64,000 bases of DNA from Pseudomonas yamanorum (GTDB lineage: Bacteria; Pseudomonadota; Gammaproteobacteria; Pseudomonadales; Pseudomonadaceae). A program made the translations under genes and the position numbers. Under the pieces are notes generated by a model that did no database searches, was not told the DNA's origin, and saw nothing but the letters and a program-made list of their open reading frames with translations. This document shows positions 58,001 to 64,000 of the stretch, piece by piece. Every line of letters begins with the position of its first letter. Within the stretch, counting starts at the first letter, position 1. The DNA is taken from contig NZ_LT629793.1 in the NCBI RefSeq assembly GCF_900105735.1, positions 5,642,001-5,706,000 of the forward strand, written 5' to 3'.

Positions 58001-58409
58001 TCTCGGCCTGAATCTGCTGCTCCAGCAAGGCCTGGCGTTCGGCCGCCGAGCAGGCTCGCAGGTCCTGATAGTCGAGGCATAGCTGTGCCTCGGGATCCAC
58101 TTGCTGGAACGCTTGGCCATTGATTTCGATGAAACGACTACGCAACACCGCGTGGCGCTCCATCACTTGCGACAGGGCGCTTTCCAGGGCCTGGACATGC
58201 AGTTGGCCCTTGAGCAGGAATGCCCGTGGCAGGTTATAGGCGCTACTCTGGGGATCGTATTGCTGTTCGATCCACAAACGTTGTTGCGCGTAGGACAGTG
58301 GCGCCGGCTCTGTTGTATTGCGAGGGCGGATGCGTGCGGTGTCGGTGGACTCATCGCCCAGCAGCAGGGCCAGCAGTTCGTCGTCTTGAATATCATGAAT
58401 GGCAGTCAT
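55020..58409 (-). CDS. One-module pyoverdine NRPS (C-A-T)
   Basis: A 1129-residue synthetase. C domain with HHIVSDAW (about residue 167; the last Gly of HHxxxDG is Ala), A domain with YTSGSTGQPKG (about 648), T domain with FFELGGHSLL (about 1056), and a helical C-terminal tail (ALLKSLSSDDIEDLIAQ) that may dock to the next synthetase. The by-eye code DGEDSTTVTK has the same DGED start as the two basic-residue A domains in this cluster but differs at the next two positions, so the substrate is open. It lies 45 bases after pvdE and 11 before the terminal NRPS; PvdJ-like by position, but the name is not certain. Confidence 0.88.
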   Translation of the reverse strand: MTAIHDIQDDELLALLLGDESTDTARIRPRNTTEPAPLSYAQQRLWIEQQYDPQSSAYNLPRAFLLKGQLHVQALESALSQVMERHAVLRSRFIEINGQAFQQVDPEAQLCLDYQDLRACSAAERQALLEQQIQAETTLPFDLSQAPLLRARLLQLGDQEHALLITLHHIVSDAWSNAILVQDLSEAYRIGTGTSDLTALPPLAVQYADYAQWQRDGQTGGLDLESGIAYWKTYLGDDFPVLELPTDQPRLKTTGQPAAYAHIDLPQTLKQGIDALCSREGITPFVLLLAAWQILLSRYSGQTDFCVGVPNATRHLEETQGLVGCFVSTQVYRVRLESRMSAQELLRRLRKESQAALQHADIPFEVLLDHLSFERSAEHAPIFQTLFNWRVEDYTAEALQLGDLALEFIDSDLPLAKFDLSIDAGSRRDGYYASLEYNAELFDAATIERMALHWQNLILAICQQPEQAIGDLALLDSAQRKQMLVDWNPPHLTLDAPSVQVRIEAQAALAPDAVALLLGSKRLSFAQLNQQANRLAHRLIAEGVGPDVRVGVAFERSMEMVIGLLGILKAGGAYVPLDPEYPADRLSYMMQDSGISLLLTQPALHERLSIPAHINVLDLRLDDPALAAFSNDNPPARVAPLNLAYVIYTSGSTGQPKGVDISHEALAGHTDVAIGYFQLTSQDRVLLFSSLNFDGFIEQLFPALCVGAGVIIRGNEVWDSESFYREVIDNGMTVADLSTAYWFLIAQEFARKGPRDYGRLRQVSATGEAMPPEGVKLWAQAGLQQVRLLNTYGPTETTVTASFLECAEYVAGTRALPALMPIGKPLGGRCMYVLDGNLEPVPAGVVGELYIGGPLLARAYHDRPALTAERFVVDALGDQPGARLYRTGDLVHYRADGVIEYIGRADHQVKIRGFRIELGEIEARLLQCAEVREVLVVTLNGAHGKQLAAYLVPTDPTLAGADLDTQKARLGEVRAQLKASLPDYMQPTFWVLLPRLPLTPNGKLDRKALPAPDPAQAHSDYVTPATPLQSQLAGIWQEVLKVERVGLHDNFFELGGHSLLATQVVVRVREQLGVELPVRELFSADHLLDLAEKVLALKSAANPLQDELARTLALLKSLSSDDIEDLIAQ

Positions 58410-58454
58410 TGCGTGTCTCGGGCGTTGAGTCAGGGTCGAGTGTTGGCGTTTGGG

Positions 58455-60110
58455 TCAGGCCAGGCTGCTGGCCTGAATCACCTTGCCCAGTTCCAGGCGC
58501 ACCAGTTGGTCGGCGACATCGAAGTAACGGTCGTCATGGCTGATGACGATGATGGTTTTGCCCAGGCGCTTGAGGTCCGGCAAAAGCTCGGTATAGAAAA
58601 TCCGTCGGAAGGTCGGATCCTGGTCTGCAGCCCATTCATCGAACACCAGCACCGGGCGCTCTTCGAGCCAGGCGTTGAGCAAGGCCAGACGCTTGCGCTG
58701 GCCAGTGGACAGGTCTGTGGTGGTGAACGCGCCGTCGCGGACGCTGACCTTATGAGCGATTTCCAGGCGCTCCAGGTACTGATCGATATCGGCGGGCAGT
58801 TGTTGCCCGTGCTGGCCCTGAACCAGTTCGTCAAACAGGTAGTAGTCGGAGAAGATCGTCGTGAACAGTTGGCGATAGTCGTCGCGGCTGTGTGCATCCA
58901 CGGCCTTGCCGTTGAGCACGATCTGACCTTCCTGCGGGGTGTACAGGCCCAGCAGCAACTTGATCATGGTGGTCTTGCCGCATCCGTTCTCGCCGACGAT
59001 GAACAGGATTTCCCCTTGCTCGATGCTCAGGTTCAGCGGGCCCAGCTTGAACGGTTCGAAGCCTTCCACCGCCGGGAACGCGTAACTGACGTTGCGCAGT
59101 TCCAGGCTCTGGACGCTCTGCCTGGCCTGCGGCTGGTCATTGATCAGCAGGTGTGGTTCCGGCGATGAAAACTGTTCCGAGAGCTCGGCAATCCGCCGGA
59201 ACGCGATCTGCGCGCGACTGATGATGGGCAGTGTGCCGATCAGGTGTTCCAGCGGCCCCTTCATGTAGAGCAGCACCAGCACAAAGCCGCTCATGACCTT
59301 CTGGTCGACGCTGGGCCAGAAGGATTGCAGGGCCAGTGCCAGGCCGATGACCACAAAAAACAGCATCGAGCCAAGGGTCTTGGCGATCACGAAGATATTG
59401 ATCGAGCGGATGTGCGTGTCACGGATTTTGTTGGCGGTGCCTTCGATGCGGTGGCTGAACATGCGCGAGCGACGGGGGCGATGGATGCGCAGTTCCTTGG
59501 CGCCTGCACTCAGGGCGTTGTAATGCTTTTGCAGTTCGTCTTCAGATTCCCGGGCGGCAAAAAAGCCCTTGATACCGAGTTGCCGGGCGAGGTACTGCAC
59601 GGCGCTGCCGAGGATAATTGCCACAGTGGTCAGCAGGAACATCTCCCAGGACAGCATGGCCAGGTAGCCCAGGCAGCCGAGGGTCACCGTGAACGAAATC
59701 GCCAGCGGGGCGAAGTCGAAGGCAAAGTCGCTGATGGTATTGACGTCGTGGGTCAGTACCGGGATCAGCCGATGTGCACGGTAACGCTCGATCTGCTCGA
59801 CCGGGGCGCACAAGACTTTGGCCCCCAGGTCTTTGCGCAGCCGGGCGATCACGTGTTGGCCAACGTAGTTGGTGCCAATGTCGGAGATGATCGAGCTGAC
59901 CAGACCCAGTACGCAGAAACCGGCGAAGGCCAGGACCATGCTGGAATTCAACCCGCCTTCGGTATGCAAGGTGGTATTGATCGTGGCCAACAGCGCGGTA
60001 ACGCACAAGCCACCCAGGATGCCCAGGGCAATGGAGATGCTCAGTGTGACCCAGTAGGGCCTGAGCAGGCTGAGCACTTCGCGGATGGCGCTGCGGGGTT
60101 TGGCAGTCAT
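58455..60110 (-). CDS. pvdE: PvdE, ABC exporter of the pyoverdine precursor
   Basis: A protein of about 551 residues joining a six-helix membrane domain (residues 1-310) to an ATPase: Walker A VGENGCGKTTMIKLLLG (about 376), signature LSTGQRKRLALL (about 470), Walker B PVLVFDEWAADQDP and switch His in VISHDDRYF. It belongs to the cyclic-peptide export class. PvdE carries the acylated ferribactin precursor from cytoplasm to periplasm. The ATG at 60110 is preferred to one nine bases earlier, because GAGGA is then properly spaced. First gene of a pvdE-NRPS-NRPS operon, with a perfect PvdS box 62 bases upstream. Confidence 0.95.
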   Translation of the reverse strand: MTAKPRSAIREVLSLLRPYWVTLSISIALGILGGLCVTALLATINTTLHTEGGLNSSMVLAFAGFCVLGLVSSIISDIGTNYVGQHVIARLRKDLGAKVLCAPVEQIERYRAHRLIPVLTHDVNTISDFAFDFAPLAISFTVTLGCLGYLAMLSWEMFLLTTVAIILGSAVQYLARQLGIKGFFAARESEDELQKHYNALSAGAKELRIHRPRRSRMFSHRIEGTANKIRDTHIRSINIFVIAKTLGSMLFFVVIGLALALQSFWPSVDQKVMSGFVLVLLYMKGPLEHLIGTLPIISRAQIAFRRIAELSEQFSSPEPHLLINDQPQARQSVQSLELRNVSYAFPAVEGFEPFKLGPLNLSIEQGEILFIVGENGCGKTTMIKLLLGLYTPQEGQIVLNGKAVDAHSRDDYRQLFTTIFSDYYLFDELVQGQHGQQLPADIDQYLERLEIAHKVSVRDGAFTTTDLSTGQRKRLALLNAWLEERPVLVFDEWAADQDPTFRRIFYTELLPDLKRLGKTIIVISHDDRYFDVADQLVRLELGKVIQASSLA

Positions 60111-60171
60111 GTGAAACATTCCTCGGCGTCGGGGGTTTTGCAGTGGCCCGTGGGGGGCGAACCTTTATGGA

Positions 60172-60195
60172 ACGAAGGGAAAGGGCCCGAATTTA
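60172..60195 (-). promoter_or_regulatory. PvdS (iron-starvation) box before pvdE
   Basis: On the minus strand TAAAT (60195-60191), 16 bases, then CGT (60174-60172): an exact match to the PvdS consensus, in the CGCTAAATTC context. It would drive pvdE and the two NRPS genes behind it. Confidence 0.85.
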
Positions 60196-60261
60196 GCGGC
60201 GGGCGATCGATGAACTGGGGGGAGGGAAGGTCGCCGCCTGTACGTCGACGACCTGGAGGGG

Positions 60262-61122
60262 TTACAGCTCCCGGACGACCCGGAAGCCCAGCCAGTTCTG
60301 GCGGTCGTTGGGGATGGTGTGGTTGCGGTTGCCGGAGCGTGAGAACACTGGAGCACTGCTCCAGTCGTTGCCGCGAATCTGGTGGACTTCGCAGTCACCG
60401 GTCATCCATGCGCTGCCGTCGGCGGGCGCGCCGTTGTAGCTGTCGTTGAAGCAGTCCTGGGTCCATTCCCAGACGTTGCCGTGCATGTCGTACAGGCCGA
60501 AGGCATTGGCCGGGAAACTGCCGGCGGGCGAGGTGTAGGTGAAGCCATCGGCCGGGCCGTAGGTGTTGGCGTGCTTGGCAATGCTGTACTGGCCTTCGGC
60601 GTCGAAGGGAAACGGGAACGGGCCGGTACTGCCGGCGCGGGCGCCGTACTCGCGCTCTGCTTCCGATTGCAGGCGGTAGTGCTTGCCGGTCTTTTTCGAC
60701 AGCCAGGCAACATACTGCTGCACGTCATCCCAGCCCATGCACACTGCAGGTTGCCGTGCGCTTTGTGGGTAGCCGGGCTTGCCGGCCTTGCAATCGGAGC
60801 CGTCGTTGGCGTCACCATCGGGAGTGCGGTTGCCGGACTGGCGCACATAGGTTTCCCACTCGCTGGCCAGAATCTGGAACCTGCCCATGGCCAAGGGCCT
60901 GGCGAAGGTTACCGTGTGCAGTGGGCCTTCGTCCGGCTCCCGGCCGACCTCGCCTTCCGGAGTGCCCATGGTGAAGCTGCCGGCTGGCAGCACGACCATT
61001 TCCGGGCAGTCTTTGCAGTCCTTGAAAGTACTCCCTGGTGCCGGTGGGCTGGCAGCCTGTGCAGCCAGTGGCAACAGGCAGCTCAAAATGGCGGCGGGCA
61101 AGTAGACGCGAAGTGTGGGCAT
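60262..61122 (-). CDS. pvdO: PvdO, periplasmic pyoverdine chromophore-maturation protein
   Basis: A 286-residue protein with a Sec signal peptide (cleavage near AAQAAS, residue 23) and a formylglycine-generating-enzyme-type (SUMF1) fold: VVLPAGSFTMGTPEGE, LQSEAEREYGARAGS, DMHGNVWEWTQDCF and WLGFRVVREL. PvdO is needed in the periplasm to oxidise dihydropyoverdine to the mature chromophore. It has its own PvdS box 34 bases upstream and lies 111 bases after pvdN, so it is separately promoted. Confidence 0.93.
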   Translation of the reverse strand: MPTLRVYLPAAILSCLLPLAAQAASPPAPGSTFKDCKDCPEMVVLPAGSFTMGTPEGEVGREPDEGPLHTVTFARPLAMGRFQILASEWETYVRQSGNRTPDGDANDGSDCKAGKPGYPQSARQPAVCMGWDDVQQYVAWLSKKTGKHYRLQSEAEREYGARAGSTGPFPFPFDAEGQYSIAKHANTYGPADGFTYTSPAGSFPANAFGLYDMHGNVWEWTQDCFNDSYNGAPADGSAWMTGDCEVHQIRGNDWSSAPVFSRSGNRNHTIPNDRQNWLGFRVVREL

Positions 61123-61155
61123 GGGCTCTTTCCGATAGCGACAAGTGCTATTGAA

Positions 61156-61179
61156 ACGAGAGTGCCAAGGTAAAATTTA
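61156..61179 (-). promoter_or_regulatory. PvdS (iron-starvation) box before pvdO
   Basis: On the minus strand TAAAT (61179-61175), 16 bases, then CGT (61158-61156). It shares the GCTAAATT context of the pvdE box. Confidence 0.85.
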
Positions 61180-61233
61180 GCGCAGCAGGCGGGTTGATGC
61201 GCGAGCTGCTGCGCCGTAGGCCGGGCTCTGGAC

Positions 61234-62574
61234 TTATGCCGTCTTCCGATTGAACGGCGCCTCGGCCAGCAGTCGTGCGACACGTTGCAACTGTGCGCTG
61301 TCATTGAGCAGGCCTGGCGCTGTGCGCACCAATGGGCCGACATCGCGATCCGTGGCGTCGGCGATCACTTTGTTGGCCTTGAGGTAGTGCGCGACGGTTT
61401 CCGGTGCCACGTCCTTGACCCTGAAAAAGGTGAATCCGGCTGACAGCTCGGTGCTTGCCGGTGTCACCAGTTGCACCCCGCGAACTTGCTGCAGATGTTC
61501 CTTGAGCTCGCTGTTGAGCTGATGGATACGCGTGGCGACCCGATCCTTGCCCAATTGCAGGTGGAATTCGAACGCCTTGCGCAACGCCCACTGATGCTCG
61601 AAGGCATGGTATCCGCCGGGTGTCATGGTGGTGCCGAAGTCTTCGCTGGCCGAGAAGCTTTCAAAGGTCGGGATCAGGTCCTGCACCTGCGGGTTGCGCG
61701 AGCAGATGATACCGGTGCCGCGAGGGCCGAATATCCACTTGTGGGTGCCGGCCATGAAGTAGTCGCAATTAAGGTCGGCAAAGTTGACGTTCTCCACGCC
61801 AAAGCCATGGACACCGTCGACGCAGAAGATAATCCGGTCTTTTTCGCCGCGCGAGCGGTTGCGCTCATCCACCAGTTTGCCGATCTCGGCAATGGGCATT
61901 TTTATCCCGCTGCCCGAGTGCACCCAGGTCATGGCCAGCACTCGGGTCTTGGCGCTGATATTGCGCGAGAGCGTGTCCAGCACTTCGTCGGCGGTGACGG
62001 TGTGCGGGTCCTTGAACAGGCGGATGGTCTTGATTCGGGTGCCGTCCCGTTCGGCGCGAAAACTCAGGGCGCCCTTGGTGGCGTAGTGTTCGTGCTCGCT
62101 GGTCAGTACCTCCTGGCCAGGGTGGATCACCAGGCCGTTGTAGATCAGGCCGATGCCCTCGGTGGTGCTGCCGGTCAACGCGATCTGAGGTGTCTGGACT
62201 CCCAGATAGCGCGCCGCCCAGGCCCGGGAGTCATCTTCGTGGCGCCAGATGTTGAGGTAGTCCATCTCTTCGGCGGGGTTGCGGTCGATGCGGTCCCGGT
62301 GGGCGGCAATATCATCGCGCACCATACGAGGGTGCGAAGTGATCAGGAAACCGGCGAGGTGAGTCCAATCGGTATCGATGTTGAACTGACCCCGTACCTG
62401 CTGCCAGTCGTCCGGGGTTGCCGGGCGAGTGCTACCGGTTATGGCGGCGGCCCCGTCCGTTCTGGCAGTTGCCGAGACGCAGCCCTGCAATTGCAGTCCG
62501 GCGGCCAGCAGGCCGGCTTTCTTGAGGAAACTTCTTCGATCGTCCACGGCGGGTTTTCCTGGTTGCGAATTCAT
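61234..62574 (-). CDS. pvdN: PvdN, Tat-exported PLP-dependent enzyme
   Basis: A 446-residue class V aminotransferase-fold protein. The N-terminus has a twin-arginine signal (DDRRSFLKKAGLLAAGLQLQ, about residues 11-30), so it is folded before export to the periplasm. PLP-binding elements include TGSTTEGIGLIYNGL and the Schiff-base Lys in FMAGTHKWIFGPRG (about residue 260). PvdN converts the chromophore-attached glutamic side chain to succinamide. The ATG at 62574 overlaps the pvdM stop (ATGA); the longer frame is rejected because it lies inside pvdM. Confidence 0.93.
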   Translation of the reverse strand: MNSQPGKPAVDDRRSFLKKAGLLAAGLQLQGCVSATARTDGAAAITGSTRPATPDDWQQVRGQFNIDTDWTHLAGFLITSHPRMVRDDIAAHRDRIDRNPAEEMDYLNIWRHEDDSRAWAARYLGVQTPQIALTGSTTEGIGLIYNGLVIHPGQEVLTSEHEHYATKGALSFRAERDGTRIKTIRLFKDPHTVTADEVLDTLSRNISAKTRVLAMTWVHSGSGIKMPIAEIGKLVDERNRSRGEKDRIIFCVDGVHGFGVENVNFADLNCDYFMAGTHKWIFGPRGTGIICSRNPQVQDLIPTFESFSASEDFGTTMTPGGYHAFEHQWALRKAFEFHLQLGKDRVATRIHQLNSELKEHLQQVRGVQLVTPASTELSAGFTFFRVKDVAPETVAHYLKANKVIADATDRDVGPLVRTAPGLLNDSAQLQRVARLLAEAPFNRKTA

Positions 62575-63947
62575 GGTTGGGTCGCTGGGTTGGACGCTTG
62601 CCCGGGTTTGGCCGCCAGGGCTTGTACCTGGCCCCATACTCGCAGGAAGTTGCCGCCCCAGAGCTTGGCGATATCGGCCTCGGAGTAACCGCGCTGGATC
62701 AGTTCGGCGGTGACATTGCGGATCTCGCTGACGTCCTTGAAACCTTTGAGGCCGCCACCGTCGTTGAAGTCCGAGCTGATGCCGACGTGGTCGATGCCGA
62801 TTTTCTTCACGGTGTAGTCGATGGCGTCAGCGAAGTCCTTGAGGGTTGCCAGCGGCTCGTCATCCAGGGTCGAGTACAAGCCTTTTGCGTATGCGCCAAA
62901 GCGCTGCTCGGGCCACACGGCAATTACCGGGTCACCGGGCATCAAGGCCATGGCGAGGTTGGGCAGGGGTGGCAGGTCGAACTTGGCGCGAAGGGTATTG
63001 AGCTTGTCCTGGGTGCCCTGGCTCAGCGGCTTGAGGTAGGCCGGAAAGGCAACTACCTGGACCACGCCACCACTGTTCTTGATCAGTTGCAGTTCCTTGT
63101 CGCTGAGGTTGCGCGGGATGTCGACGATGCCCCGTGGTGCCGAGTGCGAGGCAACCATCGGTGCCCGGCTCAGTTGGCTCACCTGAACCAGGGCCTTGGT
63201 GGACATTTGCGACACGTCGATGATCACACCCAGGTCGTTGAGGCGCTTGACTGCCTGTTTCCCGATCTCGGAGAGGCCGTCCAGGGCGTCCGGCGAGTCG
63301 TTGAAAAATGGCAGTGGTCGCGAGGAATCGGCCCATTCGTTGTTGCCGATATAGCTGAAGCCGAACATGCGCATGCCCCGGGCGGTCCACAGGTCCAGCT
63401 GGTTCAGGTCGTTGCCCAGTGGGTAGGCGTTGAGCATGCTGATGAAGATCGCAAACTTGCCCTCGCCATGCAGGCGGCGGAAATCGTCGGGTGTGTAGGC
63501 AATGCCGACCCGCTCGGGGAAGTCGCGCACCATGGCGCTGATGATTTTGTAGCGTACTTCCTGTTCGTTGCGCGCGCCGTCGACGAAGCCGGCGGTGGGC
63601 TTGTGCGGCGCGTTGGGGCCGTTCCAGATTTCCGGCCAGCCAAAGATCGTCAAGGCGGCTCCCGACAGGCGTCCGCGTGCGGCCTTGATCAGGTCGAACT
63701 GATCGCCGCCGTCTTTATCGGCTTCATTTCCTGCGGTGCCGAATGTCACCGGTAAAGTGATGTGGCTATCGAACGAAATGATCCGGTCTTGCAGCTCATC
63801 GGCTTGCTTCATGACTTTGACAGGGTACCCGGGGTTGTTCCTGAACCCGTAGTCCCAGACGAAAAAGCCGGCAGCGGCGGTCACGGCCAATGCCAGGGGC
63901 AGGCCTAGGTAGAGAGCCTTTTTCGAACGAGGTTTTTTCATTGCCAT
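62571..63947 (-). CDS. pvdM: PvdM, periplasmic dipeptidase-like pyoverdine maturation protein
   Basis: A 458-residue protein of the renal-dipeptidase superfamily. An N-terminal signal anchor (residues 10-30, ALYLGLPLALAVTAAAGFFV) puts it in the periplasm. Domain landmarks: IISFDSHITLPVTFG, FAIFISMLNAYPLG, MRMFGFSYIGNNEWADS, VIDVSQMSTKAL, MVASHSAPRGIVDIPRNLS and DHVGISSDFNDGGG. The first metal motif is DSHI rather than the HxD of true dipeptidases. PvdM is required for chromophore formation together with PvdP. The start at 63947 is taken; an ATG six bases later is possible. It leads a coupled pair with pvdN. Confidence 0.93.
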   Translation of the reverse strand: MAMKKPRSKKALYLGLPLALAVTAAAGFFVWDYGFRNNPGYPVKVMKQADELQDRIISFDSHITLPVTFGTAGNEADKDGGDQFDLIKAARGRLSGAALTIFGWPEIWNGPNAPHKPTAGFVDGARNEQEVRYKIISAMVRDFPERVGIAYTPDDFRRLHGEGKFAIFISMLNAYPLGNDLNQLDLWTARGMRMFGFSYIGNNEWADSSRPLPFFNDSPDALDGLSEIGKQAVKRLNDLGVIIDVSQMSTKALVQVSQLSRAPMVASHSAPRGIVDIPRNLSDKELQLIKNSGGVVQVVAFPAYLKPLSQGTQDKLNTLRAKFDLPPLPNLAMALMPGDPVIAVWPEQRFGAYAKGLYSTLDDEPLATLKDFADAIDYTVKKIGIDHVGISSDFNDGGGLKGFKDVSEIRNVTAELIQRGYSEADIAKLWGGNFLRVWGQVQALAAKPGQASNPATQP

Positions 63948-64000
63948 CTCAGTCAGGTTCGCCTTCGAAGTGCAGGCACCGGGGCCTTTGCTATCTGGGA

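Noticed and set aside
63948..64000. 3' end of pvdP at the window edge
   Set aside because: pvdP normally lies here, but only about 50 bases are visible, with an in-frame TAG in one frame and no recognisable C-terminus, so no gene can be supported.

Overview
The window is GC-rich chromosomal DNA from a fluorescent Pseudomonas, most likely of the P. fluorescens group. The evidence is a pyoverdine side-chain NRPS and periplasmic-maturation locus with its FpvA receptor, the first genes of a psl-type exopolysaccharide operon, a BphO/BphP phytochrome pair, FecI/FecR/TonB-receptor surface signalling, and the short REP palindromes typical of this group.

Layout. 1-3587 (minus): start of a psl operon (pslA-pslB-pslC, the last cut by the window edge), with a FleQ-box-like palindrome in its upstream region. 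4033-8086 (minus): a FecI-like sigma factor, FecR-like regulator and STN-type TonB-dependent receptor, with a Fur-like site ahead of the sigma gene. 8216-25478: accessory metabolism and regulation. This stretch holds a DUF6124-type gene with a structured leader, a MocR regulator beside a LysE-family exporter, an ABM monooxygenase-like protein, an isonitrile-hydratase-like DJ-1 protein opposite a GlxA-type regulator, bphO-bphP, an alpha/beta hydrolase, a remnant of a VOC gene, an isochorismatase-family hydrolase, a REP doublet, a GH15 glycosidase with an SDR, an AraC regulator, and a three-gene MFS-type tripartite efflux pump. 25551-27374: about 1.8 kb of nested inverted repeats carrying one IS110-family element, whose ends and candidate bridge RNA can be proposed from the sequence. 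27412-29303: a TetR regulator facing an MFS gene across a double palindromic operator. 29304-29944: a HicAB toxin-antitoxin pair.

30120-63947 is the pyoverdine region. On the plus strand come a PvdI-like NRPS (C-A-T-E-C-A-T-C plus a fused Fe(II)/2-oxoglutarate beta-hydroxylase), a small NRPS (degenerate C/interface-A-T) and fpvA. Convergent to these on the minus strand is pvdM-pvdN, pvdO, pvdE, a one-module NRPS and a terminal PvdD-like NRPS (C-A-T-E-C-A-T-TE). Together the four NRPSs have six modules, read by eye as D-Ala-like, basic, Asp (to be beta-hydroxylated), basic-like, D-hydroxyornithine-like, basic. PvdL (chromophore precursor), PvdA/PvdF, PvdS and PvdP lie outside the window. PvdE would move the acylated peptide to the periplasm, PvdM/N/O are maturation factors there, and FpvA takes the ferric complex back up. 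PvdS-type boxes (TAAAT-N16-CGT) precede pvdE and pvdO, and a weaker one precedes pvdI.

The most noteworthy points are the beta-hydroxylase and its presumed interface domain divided between two proteins, the IS110 insertion that lets its CT core and bridge-RNA hairpin be read directly, the giant nested palindrome, and twin hairpins showing the same 8-nt loop upstream of the DUF6124 gene. All calls come from reading the sequence; no database search was run.
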